A DNA stretch of 64,000 nucleotides from assembly GCF_020193655.1 (NCBI RefSeq), contig NZ_JADYVE010000011.1, positions 1-64,000 of the forward strand, given 5' to 3'. The position numbers and the translations under genes are program-made. This document shows positions 43,203-52,135 of the stretch, in pieces (positions within the stretch are counted from its first letter, which is position 1; each line of letters begins with the position of its first letter). The DNA comes from Ensifer sp. IC3342 (GTDB lineage: Bacteria > Pseudomonadota > Alphaproteobacteria > Rhizobiales > Rhizobiaceae). A model generated the notes under the pieces. The model made no database searches. It saw only the letters and a program-made list of their open reading frames with translations, and was not told the DNA's origin.

Positions 43203-43663
43203 GACACGGAGGACACCACCCAGAACGCTAGCAGAATTGCAACCAGATCTTCGAGAAGGGCTACCGGCAAATCCTTGCCGATGGCCAGGCCAAGCCGCTT
43301 TCGCGCCTCGTAACCGCCGAGCGTGCCGATCACAGCACCGATGACGCCGCCGAACGCACCGCCAATGAGCGATCCGCCCGCAGTGCCGATCACCGCGCCG
43401 CAGAAGCCGCCGCTGACGATGCGCGCGCCGAACTGCTGTGGCACCTTGCGGCTCGGCGTGCTCGGAAGCTGATCGGTGACGTATTCGACAAGTGCCAGCA
43501 GGCCGAAGATATAGGGCGTGAACCGCAAGCCCATGAAAGCCGCCCAGCTATTGGAAACAGGCAGCCAGCCGGCAGCGGCTGCGATGCTGACGGCAGCGGG
43601 CGCGGTCATGGCACGAAGCCCCGCCACCACACCAATCAAAAGCGCGAGAACAAAGGCGGACAT
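43199..43663 (-). CDS. DUF4126-like membrane protein
   Basis: A 154-residue protein with four or five membrane helices. The Gly-rich segment GGFCGAVIGTAGGSLIGGAFGGVIGAVIGTLGG is striking and matches the DUF4126 family. Function unknown. Start placed at ATG 43663 with GGGGGA upstream; the ORF opens at 43777 but that part looks non-coding. It is translationally coupled to the flavoprotein gene downstream. Confidence 0.82.
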   Translation of the reverse strand: MSAFVLALLIGVVAGLRAMTAPAAVSIAAAAGWLPVSNSWAAFMGLRFTPYIFGLLALVEYVTDQLPSTPSRKVPQQFGARIVSGGFCGAVIGTAGGSLIGGAFGGVIGAVIGTLGGYEARKRLGLAIGKDLPVALLEDLVAILLAFWVVSSVS

Positions 43664-43879
43664 GCTTCCCCCGAAACAATTCCATGCGCAGAGGGAAGAG
43701 TGGCTGAGAACGGTAGCGATTGCAATGTCCAAAGGCTGTGCGTATTGAGAATTCAACCGCAGGTCAGGACGCGCCACTCGCTCTATTTTTCGCCGAACCC
43801 TGACATATATGGAATGGCTTACCCCGACGCAGCGGAGAATCCGTGATCAAACTGCGAGACCAAATCGAGGGAGACAATC

Positions 43880-44791
43880 ATGCGCCTGATCAAGACTGTT
43901 ATCGGTACTGCCCTTGCCATTGCGCTCACCGCCGCTGCGGCTGAGGCCGATGTCGTCGTTTCCTCAAAAATCGATACGGAAGGGGGCGTGCTCGGCAATA
44001 TCATTCTCGCCGTCCTCAATGCCAACGGCATAAAGACAACGGACCGTGTTCAGCTTGGCGCGACACCCGTCGTGCGCAAGGCGATTACCGCCGGGGAGAT
44101 CGACATCTATCCGGAATATACCGGCAACGCGGCCTTCTTCTTCGAGAAGGCGGACGACCCGGCCTGGAAGGATGCTGCCACGGCCTATGAGCAGGCAAAG
44201 AAGCTTGACTATGACGCCAACAAGATCGTTTGGCTGACGCCGTCGCCAGCCAACAACACTTGGGCGATCGCGCTGCGCAAGGAGGTCGTGCAGGCCAACA
44301 AGCTCAAGACGCTCTCCGACTTCGGCAAATATGTCACGGGCGGCGGCGAGGTTAAGCTCGCGGCCTCGTCCGAATTCGTCAACTCCGCCGCGGCGCTGCC
44401 GGCGTTCCAAACGACCTATTCCTTCACGCTGAAGCCGGACCAACTGATCACGCTTTCGGGTGGCGATACGGCGGCAACGATTGCCGCGGCAGCAAACCAG
44501 ACGAACGGCGCCAACGCCGCGATGGTTTACGGCACAGACGGCGGCATTGCGCCCTCGGGCCTGGTCGTGCTCGAAGACGACAAGAGCGTCCAGCCGGTCT
44601 ATCAGCCGGCGCCGATCATCCGCGAAGCGGTGCTCAAGGAAAACCCGCAGATTGAGGAACTGCTGAAACCGGTATTCGAAAAGCTCGACCTGGTGACGCT
44701 GCAAGAGCTTAATGGCCGCGTCCAAGTCGGCGGCGAACCGGCCAAGGCCGTTGCCGAGGACTTCTTGAAGAAGAACGGCTTTCTGAAATGA
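43880..44791 (+). CDS. Osmoprotectant ABC transporter binding protein, YehZ/OsmF-like
   Basis: A 303-residue periplasmic protein with signal peptide MRLIKTVIGTALAIALTAAA. It belongs to the OpuAC-type glycine betaine/choline binding family: VVVSSKIDTEGGVLGNIIL, AGEIDIYPEYTGNAAFFF and the C-terminal LNGRVQVGGEPAKAVAEDFL. It is the first gene of a YehZYXW-like importer. The local permease repertoire (two permeases, one ATPase) matches the YehZYXW set. Confidence 0.92.
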   Translation: MRLIKTVIGTALAIALTAAAAEADVVVSSKIDTEGGVLGNIILAVLNANGIKTTDRVQLGATPVVRKAITAGEIDIYPEYTGNAAFFFEKADDPAWKDAATAYEQAKKLDYDANKIVWLTPSPANNTWAIALRKEVVQANKLKTLSDFGKYVTGGGEVKLAASSEFVNSAAALPAFQTTYSFTLKPDQLITLSGGDTAATIAAAANQTNGANAAMVYGTDGGIAPSGLVVLEDDKSVQPVYQPAPIIREAVLKENPQIEELLKPVFEKLDLVTLQELNGRVQVGGEPAKAVAEDFLKKNGFLK

Positions 44792-44818
44792 TGTGATGAG
44801 GGGAGGGCGCTTGTTCTC

Positions 44819-44914
44819 GATCACGATGACTTTAGGTCTAAGCGTGATCGATTCTAATAAGTTGGAGCGGGATGCGGGTGGAAAACTGCGCATACTTTTC
44901 CGCATCCCGCTCTG
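44819..44914. repeat. Palindromic repeat, family 2, copy 3, with adjacent inverted repeat
   Basis: GATCACG...CGTGATC (44819-44850) is followed by the family-2 palindrome GAGCGGGATGCGG...CCGCATCCCGCTC (44865-44914). It lies between the binding-protein and permease genes, where it may terminate part of the transcript and keep the binding protein in excess. Confidence 0.65.
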
Positions 44915-44963
44915 GCAAGCGCCCCCTCGTCCATCCGATCGGACGGGCAACGCCTGAAACGCC

Positions 44964-46163
44964 ATGGGTGATGGCATGATCCAAGCAAAGGAACGCGTGC
45001 CCTTCCGCATCGACAAGCTCGGCGTCGTCATTGCCGCGCTTGCTGTCTACGGTGCGCTTCTTGCCCCGTTTGCAACCTTCCGGGCCAACCGGATCGTCCA
45101 GGGCGACGCGAAGGCGATTCTGGAGGCCTTGCCGCCGTCGCTTGGATACGCGCTTCTCGGCCTGGTCGCCTTGGCTGCGGCAATAGCCCTCTTCAGGACG
45201 CCGAGCCTAGTGCGAATGGCCGTGGCTTTTGCCGCTCTCGTCGCGCTTGGCGTTCTGATCGGTGTGGCCGCCAATCATCTGACGCCGCCGGAAAACACCT
45301 ATGCTCGCGTTTCGCCGGCCTCCGGCTTCTGGGTCATGGTTTTCGCCTTCTCACTTCTGGTTGCCGATGCGCTGACGCGCCTGAACCCAGGGCCCATCAT
45401 CCGCCTGCTCTTCCTTGTTGCCGTTCTTGCGGCCGCCGGTGCGATGCTGCTGGCCGGCGGCTGGGATGGACTCTCCATTCTGAAGGAATATGCGAGCCGC
45501 GCCGACACCTTCTGGAAGGAGGCGGGGCGGCACGTAACGCTCGCGCTCGGATCGCTCGCAGCGGCCACCGTCATCGGCTTGCCGCTCGGCGTGCTTTGTC
45601 ATCGCGTCGAACCGTTGCGCGCCGGCGTGCTGAATGTCCTCAACGCCATCCAGACAATTCCGTCGATCGCGCTTTTCGGCATTCTGATCGCACCGCTCGG
45701 CTGGATCGCGACGCATGTGCCGGGTGCGGCTGCAACCGGCATTCGCGGCATCGGCGTCGCGCCTGCTTTCGTTGCGCTGTTTCTCTATTCCTTGCTGCCG
45801 GTCGTCGCCAATACGGTGGTCGGGCTCGCCGGCGTTCCGCGCGATGCCAACGACGCGGCGCGCGGCATCGGCATGACCGACTGGCAGCGACTTGCCGGCA
45901 TTGAGTTTCCGCTCGCCTTTCCGGTGATCCTCACGGGCATCCGCATCGTGCTGGTCCAGAACATCGGGCTCGCAACCATCGCCGCCCTCATCGGAGGCGG
46001 CGGCTTCGGAGTCTTCGTCTTCCAGGGCATAGGCCAGACGGCGATGGACCTCGTGTTGCTGGGCGCCGTGCCGACTGTCGTCCTGGCTTTCGCGGCGGCG
46101 ATCGTCCTCGACGCCTTGATCGAAATGACCGTAACGGACCGTAACCAGGGCAATGCCGCATGA
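44964..46163 (+). CDS. Osmoprotectant ABC transporter permease, YehY-like (long)
   Basis: A 399-residue permease. Residues about 20-160 add several helices beyond the core, as in YehY. The core permease domain starts near residue 185 (TLALGSLAAATVIGLPLGVLCHR), with an EAA-type loop in DANDAARGIGMTDWQRLAGIEFPL. Three in-frame ATGs (44964, 44976 and one later) are possible starts. It overlaps the ATPase gene start by 4 bp. Confidence 0.9.
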   Translation: MGDGMIQAKERVPFRIDKLGVVIAALAVYGALLAPFATFRANRIVQGDAKAILEALPPSLGYALLGLVALAAAIALFRTPSLVRMAVAFAALVALGVLIGVAANHLTPPENTYARVSPASGFWVMVFAFSLLVADALTRLNPGPIIRLLFLVAVLAAAGAMLLAGGWDGLSILKEYASRADTFWKEAGRHVTLALGSLAAATVIGLPLGVLCHRVEPLRAGVLNVLNAIQTIPSIALFGILIAPLGWIATHVPGAAATGIRGIGVAPAFVALFLYSLLPVVANTVVGLAGVPRDANDAARGIGMTDWQRLAGIEFPLAFPVILTGIRIVLVQNIGLATIAALIGGGGFGVFVFQGIGQTAMDLVLLGAVPTVVLAFAAAIVLDALIEMTVTDRNQGNAA

Positions 46164-47098
46164 TCGAAATCGAACAGGTTACCAAGCGCTATGGCAACAC
46201 GACCGTCGTCGACGACGTGTCGCTGACCGTCGAACCGCATACGATTACGGTGATCGTCGGTACCTCCGGCTCGGGCAAGACGACGCTGATCAGAATGGTC
46301 AATCGACTGGTCGAGCCGACTTCTGGCGCGATCAGGATCGATGGGCAGGATAACCGCGCCGTGCCGGATTTCGAGCTTCGGCGCAGGATCGGCTACGCGA
46401 TCCAGGGCCACGGGCTGTTTCCGCACCGCACGGTCGCCCAGAACATCGCCACCGTGCCGACGCTCCTCGGCTGGGACAGGAAGCGCATCGGCGCGAAGGT
46501 CGAGGAACTGCTGACGCTGTTCCAGCTCGATCCCGCGGCCTTCGGCCCGCGCTATCCGCATGAGCTTTCCGGCGGCCAGCAGCAGCGGGTCGGCGTTGCG
46601 CGCGCGCTCGCCGCGGAGCCGAACGTGCTTCTGATGGACGAACCCTTCGGCGCCCTTGATCCCATCATCCGCTCCAAGGCGCAGGACGATCTTGTCGCAA
46701 TCCAGAGACATTTCGGCACGACGATCATCCTCGTCACCCATGACATGGAAGAGGCGTTTCACCTTGCCGACAGGATCGCCGTGATGGACAAGGGAGAGGT
46801 CGTGCAATACGCGACGCCGGCCGAGATGCTGGTCAAACCGGCGACACCCTTCGTCGAAACGCTGATTGGCACCAGCGAGCGGCCATTCCGGCTGCTGGCG
46901 ATCGACACGGCTGCGGATGCGGTCGAGCCCGGCTCGGCCGAAGGCGCGCCGATACCGGCGACGCTCAGCCAGCGCGACGCGCTCTCCGAACTCCTGTGGT
47001 CCGGGCGTTCCGCGCTGCCTGTTGCCGCGCCTGACGGTGCGATCCTCGGCAAGGTCAGCCTCGAAGGCTTGGCAAGACGCGCGGCGAGGCCACGCTGA
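46160..47098 (+). CDS. Osmoprotectant ABC transporter ATP-binding protein, YehX-like
   Basis: A 312-residue ATPase. Walker A GTSGSGKTT is near residue 35, signature LSGGQQQR near 135 and Walker B VLLMDEPFGALD near 157. A C-terminal domain of about 80 residues resembles a reduced CBS-type region (RDALSELLWSGRSALPVAAPDGAILG), as in OpuA/YehX ATPases. Its stop and the next start overlap by one base (TGATG). Confidence 0.92.
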   Translation: MIEIEQVTKRYGNTTVVDDVSLTVEPHTITVIVGTSGSGKTTLIRMVNRLVEPTSGAIRIDGQDNRAVPDFELRRRIGYAIQGHGLFPHRTVAQNIATVPTLLGWDRKRIGAKVEELLTLFQLDPAAFGPRYPHELSGGQQQRVGVARALAAEPNVLLMDEPFGALDPIIRSKAQDDLVAIQRHFGTTIILVTHDMEEAFHLADRIAVMDKGEVVQYATPAEMLVKPATPFVETLIGTSERPFRLLAIDTAADAVEPGSAEGAPIPATLSQRDALSELLWSGRSALPVAAPDGAILGKVSLEGLARRAARPR

Positions 47099-47835
47099 TG
47101 GCGTCGGTGCCCAATTTCGCCCGGCTGGTGGTTCTGCTGCTGTTGCTTGTCTTCCTGCTGCAACCCTCCTGGTTCGAGCCGTTGCTCAGGCCGTTGGTTC
47201 AGCAGAATGCGCCGGCGATCTATAACCAGGGCAGTCTGTTCTGGCTGACGCTGCTGCATCTCAGGACGGTCTTTGTCGCAACGCTTGCCGCGGCTCTGGT
47301 TGCCGTGGCTCTGGCGATCCTCGTGACGCGAAAGGCCGGTGCCGAATTTCTTCCGCTTTCGCGCAGCCTCGTGAACATCGGTCAGACCTTTCCGCCGGTG
47401 GCGGTTCTGGCGCTCGCGGTCCCGATTTTCGGCTTTGGCGAGAAACCGACGCTGATCGCCCTCTTCCTCTACGGCCTGCTGCCGATCTTCGAAAATGCGC
47501 TAACGGGCTTGACGACACTACCGCCCGCTGTGATGGAGGCTGCACGCGGCGCGGGTATGACGGAGCGCCAACGGCTCTTCAATATCGAACTCCCCCTGGC
47601 ACTGCCGGTGATCCTGACAGGGATTCGATTGTCCGTCGTGATCAGCCTCGCGACCGCAACGATTGGGTCGACCGTTGCGGCGAAGACCCTCGGGGAAGTC
47701 ATCATTGCCGGCCTGCAGTCGAACAACCTCGCCTTCGTGCTTCAGGGTGGCCTCATCGTCGCCGCACTGGCCGTGCTCATCCATGATGGGCTTCAGGCAT
47801 TCGAAAGGTTCCTTTCCGGTCGGGTGCGCGCTTAG
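47098..47835 (+). CDS. Osmoprotectant ABC transporter permease, YehW-like
   Basis: A 245-residue permease with about six helices (LLHLRTVFVATLAAALVAVALAILV and following). The EAA-type loop is MEAARGAGMTERQRLFNIELPLALPV. Last gene of the importer; it forms a heteromeric channel with the YehY-like permease. Confidence 0.92.
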   Translation: MASVPNFARLVVLLLLLVFLLQPSWFEPLLRPLVQQNAPAIYNQGSLFWLTLLHLRTVFVATLAAALVAVALAILVTRKAGAEFLPLSRSLVNIGQTFPPVAVLALAVPIFGFGEKPTLIALFLYGLLPIFENALTGLTTLPPAVMEAARGAGMTERQRLFNIELPLALPVILTGIRLSVVISLATATIGSTVAAKTLGEVIIAGLQSNNLAFVLQGGLIVAALAVLIHDGLQAFERFLSGRVRA

Positions 47836-48144
47836 ACCCCCGGACGGCTCGCCACCGCTCTGTAGAAATTCAAGCAAAAGGCCGCAGAACCTCTAATGGT
47901 TTCAATAACTTACTGGTAGGAATTCATTCCCATCCGACCTAAAAGTCGCCCGATTTTGACCCAAAATTAAGCGTTTGAAAACACTGACTTTTTCCTAATC
48001 GGAGTTAGGCCTCGTTCCCAGCTGATTTTGGGGCATTCGGCTGTCCAGCGCGGGTCAGCACCGCGCCTCAAGGCGTGTTCAATATGCACGCCGGTTCGCT
48101 CCCGGCCGAGACCATTGGACTCGTCGGGCATCTTCGAAACAAGC

Positions 48145-48466
48145 AACGTTGATGCTGGCTGCCGACGAATGCGAAGCCTTTACCGAGCTCAAGAATGAGA
48201 GAGCGTAGGTGCTCGAGTAGTCCTTGCTCGAGTTCGCGCTCGGACATTGCCGGACCGAGGGCAAGAAAATCGAAGCTGTAAGGATCCTTGATTAACTCCT
48301 GCGCCAGATCGGATTGCGGTGCAGGCAGTGTCCGGGCGAAATTGGTGAGTGCCTTCCCCTGCCGCCGGTAGAGGCCGCTTTCGATCTGATGTACGAGAAC
48401 ATTGCGGCTCCACCCATGTTCTACCGCCTGGCGGGCATACCAGAGCCGCTCTTCGAGGCTCCGCGT
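48145..48466 (-). pseudogene. Remnant of a YhcG/DUF1016-type PDDEXK nuclease
   Basis: Read on the minus strand from 48466 down to a TGA near 48070, the frame shows LEERLWYARQAVEHGWSRNV, then LVHQIESGLYRRQGKALTNF, then LIKDPYSFDFLALGPAMSER, then LELGKGFAFVGSQHQR. This matches the end of the DUF1016 N-terminal domain and the start of the nuclease domain. The match stops before the catalytic PDDEXK residues, and there is no start codon: the frame follows directly after the stop codon of the FadL-family gene. The original gene must have lost both ends. Confidence 0.75.
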
Positions 48467-49717
48467 CTAGCCGCCGAATTTGTAGCGCAGACCGAAAGAG
48501 ATGATGTCGACGCTGCCCTCGGCCTCGCCGGCATAGCGGACGCCGGCGGTCGTTTCGTCCACCGGCGCATCGTCAACGAAGAGATGCGAATAGCCGACGT
48601 CGAGCGAAAGGCGCTCGTTCCAGTCGTAGCTCGCGCCGATGCTGGCCCAGATGCGGTCGGCATCCGGCAGCCGCATGGAGCGGTCCTCGTCCGTGGTCGG
48701 TGCGATCTCGTAGCCGAGGCCGGCGCGCAGCGTCAGATTGGGGTTGTACTGATATTCGCCGCCGATCGCGAAAAACCACCCGTCGTCGTAATTCAGAGCC
48801 AGATCCGAGCCAGCCGGCGAGCCCTCGAACGGCACGGTCTGGATGCGGCTCCAATTCGCCCATTCGATGCCGGCCGTGAGCGCGAAAGACTCGGTGATCC
48901 GCTGCCGCAGGCCGACGGTGACCGTTTCGGGCAGCTTTATATCGGCTGTGATCGGATAGCGGCCCGCGGGAATCAAACCGCCTGCGACGGGAATATCGAA
49001 GGACTGGCTGCCGTCGAGCGTATGCTTGACCATCGAGCGGTAGCCGATGCCAAGGGTCGTGCCGTCGAACGGCGTCAGCGTTACGCCGGCCACGAAGCCG
49101 ACGCCGTAGTCGTCACCTTGAATGCGCTGCCGCGGTGGTGAACCGGTAGGCGCCAGGGCACTTTCGATCTCGACGTCGAAATACTGCACCTGCAGGCCAG
49201 CGGCAACGCTGATCATGTCGTTGAGCTTGACGCCAACCACCGGGCTCACATTGATCGACAGCACGTCGGCCTCGAGATGGCTGAACATGCCGACCCAAGG
49301 CACGTCCGAAGTGGTGCTGAGGCCATAGGGCGCGGTGACGCTTACACCGAAATAGAGCTGGTCGCTGACCGGCATGGCAAAATAGGTGCCCGGCACGATG
49401 CCAATCTGGCCGACATTGCCGCCGTCACCGGTGATCCCAAGCGCCGTCAGCCTCGAACGGGAGGGGTCCACGTCGAGTTCCGATCGCGGGAAGACGGCCG
49501 TGACATTGCCCTCGACAGTCACGCCGGTCACCGTTGTCACGGCCGCGGGGTTCCAGAACATGGAGCTGATCGAATCGCCCGGCGCAGCGATTCCGGCGAA
49601 GCTTGAGCCCTGGCCATAGGCGGATTGCTCTCGAACGGCGAAGCCCCCGGCCTTCGCCGTTGCCACTCCCGCCAGTAACGCCGCCACCGCCGTCGAAGCA
49701 AAAGATGATGCACGCAT
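48467..49717 (-). CDS. Outer membrane protein, OmpP1/FadL/TodX family
   Basis: A 416-residue outer membrane beta-barrel for uptake of fatty acids or other hydrophobic compounds. It has signal peptide MRASSFASTAVAALLAGVAT (cut near AKAGG). The N-terminal hatch motif follows: GFAVREQSAYGQGSSFAG, then MFWNPAAVTTV. It ends YKFGG, close to the usual aromatic C-terminus of barrels. The gene end abuts a nuclease fragment in the same frame, so the 3' side may have been rearranged. No fatty-acid gene lies nearby. Confidence 0.9.
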   Translation of the reverse strand: MRASSFASTAVAALLAGVATAKAGGFAVREQSAYGQGSSFAGIAAPGDSISSMFWNPAAVTTVTGVTVEGNVTAVFPRSELDVDPSRSRLTALGITGDGGNVGQIGIVPGTYFAMPVSDQLYFGVSVTAPYGLSTTSDVPWVGMFSHLEADVLSINVSPVVGVKLNDMISVAAGLQVQYFDVEIESALAPTGSPPRQRIQGDDYGVGFVAGVTLTPFDGTTLGIGYRSMVKHTLDGSQSFDIPVAGGLIPAGRYPITADIKLPETVTVGLRQRITESFALTAGIEWANWSRIQTVPFEGSPAGSDLALNYDDGWFFAIGGEYQYNPNLTLRAGLGYEIAPTTDEDRSMRLPDADRIWASIGASYDWNERLSLDVGYSHLFVDDAPVDETTAGVRYAGEAEGSVDIISFGLRYKFGG

Positions 49718-50291
49718 GCGCGTCCTCCCTCTCCGGTCTCATTCCACGCCCTCATGCCTCCTCGCATGCGAACGCTTTCGGCGCGCTTCGCGTCAAATTG
49801 CGACAAAAGACCCTTCCGGACAATTGCCTCTCCGGCATGCGGTGCTCTTGCTTCAGCCAGGATTGTGCAGGCATGCGGCAAGGAGGGATTTTAGAGGGCG
49901 TAATAATTTCGGTTCGAAATCAACCATTTGAAAGAATGATTGAAGAGTGGAACCACAAGGCGGCGGGCCGAAATCCGATTGCGATCGCTCCTGTGCTGAC
50001 GTCCCCTTTTGTGTCAGACGTTGCAGAAAGACAACAAGGCTGGAACAAACCATTTGGCCAGTGGACCGTATTTAGGGCCCGCGGCAAGCGGCGGTTCTGC
50101 TTATAAAACCCTTCTCCAAAAACGCTCGGCCAGCCCGCCGCCAATCGCAGGGAGCGGAACAAATCAGGCCAGGCTCACGCTCTCCGGCAAGCTGGAGATC
50201 GAACTTAGAGGCAAGGCCAAGAGCGGTCCGCAGCGCAGTCGATGAAGAATGGCAGATATTCGTGCTACCCTGATGCCATCGGCGCGGATTT
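49718..50291. other. Gene-free stretch upstream of the FadL-family gene
   Basis: About 570 bp without a gene I can support. The left part probably holds the FadL-family promoter. Short open frames here lack a ribosome site and family resemblance. The middle (about 49890-49950) is AT-richer than its surroundings. Confidence 0.4.
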
Positions 50292-50507
50292 CTAATTCTG
50301 GAGGCTTGCCATGGCTTCGGCGATTCGCTGCGGTGCATGGGGACGAGCATACATCCGCTCAAGATATGCTTTGAGATTTGGAAAGCCGTCAATCAGCCCG
50401 TTTTCATTGCCCCAGTTCAGGACATAGGCGGTGACGCAATCGGCGATGCTTATGTTGTCGCCGACGATGAACATACGCCCGTCCATGTGCTGTTCAAGCA
50501 CCGCCGC
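50292..50507 (-). pseudogene. Glutathione S-transferase, C-terminal fragment
   Basis: About 70 residues of a GST C-terminal domain: VLEQHMDGRMFIVGDNISIA, then DCVTAYVLNWGNENG, then NLKAYLERMYARP. The IADC segment is the typical GST N-capping motif region. The N-terminal thioredoxin-like domain and start are missing; upstream of about 50507 the sequence becomes a LysR fragment on the other strand. Confidence 0.8.
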
Positions 50508-50925
50508 CCCGGATTACCTACGGGCACGCGGGCGACCACGACATCCGCTGGACCTCGCGAGCCACGACTACGTGCTTCATGCCATGGTCACCGACGGGGA
50601 ACGCTTCCTGCTCACGAAGGACGGCGTCGAATCGATCGAGGTCACCGTCAAGCCAGCCATCCGGTCCGACAACTCGGTCTTCACCGGAGAGGCTATTCTC
50701 GCTGGAGTCGGAATCGGCCTGGTCCACGAATTGCTGCTCAAGCCACTGGTGTCATCGGGTGCACTGGAGCACGTGCTTCCGGAGTGGCGGTATCCCCCGC
50801 AGGAACTCCACGCAGTCTATCCGTCGAACCGGCACATTCCTCATAAAGTTCGGGTCTTCGTCGAAGGGCTGGCGCGCTACCTCCGCGGCTTGGATGTGTT
50901 TGCGTCGTCCACTGCAGGGCCCTGA
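50506..50925 (+). pseudogene. LysR regulator, C-terminal fragment
   Basis: About 139 residues of a LysR effector domain: DYLRARGRPRHPLDLASHDY, then VFTGEAILAGVGIGLVHELL, then HAVYPSNRHIPHKVRVFVEG. The DNA-binding half is absent. The frame is open back to 50431, but residues before about 50506 belong to the antisense of the GST fragment. Together with the GST fragment it marks a deletion between two divergent genes. Confidence 0.82.
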
Positions 50926-51317
50926 AGAACGACACGGCTGCCGCCAGCGGCACGCGGACGCTGGCCTCTGCTTTCGCTTTATCCCGTTTGGACGGCGTGC
51001 AAAGCTCTCCCATGCGAGCCGGTGTCCTCCCTGGCGTCCGATTGCCGTAACCAGAAGCGATCCCTCGCTCAATACGCAGGATAAGAAATAGATTTAGGAG
51101 TATGCGTTAAGCCGTTGAAAAGATATGCTTAATTTACCATTGATCGAATAGTTCGGCGCTACTATGCGGGACGGAACCCGCCGAGCCACCACGCCCCGCG
51201 GTCCCGGTCAGGAAGTCGGTGACCGGGGCACGGCGATCTGGCCGGCTGGTCCAGTTAGCGAGCGCGGATCGGGACGGGGGATCCATCGGCTTCAGCCTTG
51301 ACAACCACAGCAGCACA
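50926..51317. other. Gene-free stretch between the LysR fragment and the nitrate operon
   Basis: About 390 bp without a supported gene. The part near 51080-51140 is AT-rich, and the part near 51180-51300 is GC-rich with several small inverted repeats (GGTCCCGGTC...GACCGGGG). I recognise no element. Confidence 0.4.
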
Positions 51318-52118
51318 TCACTCCGCAGCTTCAACGAAACGGTGGCGCTCGTAGAGGAACTTGAGCACCGCTTCGCGACATTTCAGATAGGTTCGATCGG
51401 AGGCGAGCTCGATGCGCCGCCGCGGCCGGGCGAGCGGCACGTCGAGGATTTCGCCAATTCGTGCCGACGGTCCGTTGGTCATCATCACGATGCGGTCGGA
51501 AAGCAGGACCGCTTCGTCGACATCATGCGTGATCATCAGGACCGTATTTCCGAGGGTCGCGTGAATCTGCATGACCTGGTCTTGAAGATGTGCGCGGGTC
51601 AACGCGTCGAGCGCCCCAAACGGTTCGTCGAGAAGCAGCACCTTCGGTTCCATGGCGAGGGCTCGTGCGATGCCGACGCGCTGCTTCATACCGCCGGAGA
51701 CCTCGGAGGGGCGCTTGTCGGCGGCATGCGCCATCTGCACCAGGTCGAGGTTGCGCATGGTCCACTCATGGCGGTCCTGCTTGTTGCGCGTCGGAGAGAA
51801 CACCTTGTCGACGGCCAGCCGGACGTTTTCGTAGACCGTCAGCCACGGCAACAGCGAATGATTCTGGAAGACGACAGCTCGATCCGGACCTGGCTCATCG
51901 ACCACCTTGTCGTCGAGGAGTACCACGCCGGTGGTCGCCGGCGTCAACCCGGCGACGATGTTGAGCAAGGTCGACTTGCCGCAGCCGGAATGGCCGATGA
52001 TCGAGATGAACTCGCCCTTGGCGACAGACAATGAGACCTGCTTCAGAACCTCGGTGCGCTTTCCGCCGCGTTCGAAGGTCTTGTCGATGAGTTCAAGCGA
52101 GAGATAGCTCTTGGTCAT
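51318..52118 (-). CDS. Nitrate/taurine-type ABC transporter ATP-binding protein, NrtD-like
   Basis: A 266-residue ATPase with Walker A GHSGCGKST near residue 42, signature VSGGMKQR and Walker B VLLLDEPFGALD. I chose ATG at 52118, with AGGAGG upstream, and exclude the longer frame that overlaps the permease gene. It has no NrtA-like C-terminal fusion, so it is of NrtD type. Third gene of the leftward operon binding protein - permease - ATPase. Confidence 0.92.
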   Translation of the reverse strand: MTKSYLSLELIDKTFERGGKRTEVLKQVSLSVAKGEFISIIGHSGCGKSTLLNIVAGLTPATTGVVLLDDKVVDEPGPDRAVVFQNHSLLPWLTVYENVRLAVDKVFSPTRNKQDRHEWTMRNLDLVQMAHAADKRPSEVSGGMKQRVGIARALAMEPKVLLLDEPFGALDALTRAHLQDQVMQIHATLGNTVLMITHDVDEAVLLSDRIVMMTNGPSARIGEILDVPLARPRRRIELASDRTYLKCREAVLKFLYERHRFVEAAE

Positions 52119-52135
52119 GAAAATCCTCCTTTTCT

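Noticed and set aside
48145..48466. The nuclease fragment as a functional small gene
   Set aside because: No start codon or ribosome site, both ends of the family are missing and catalytic residues are absent.
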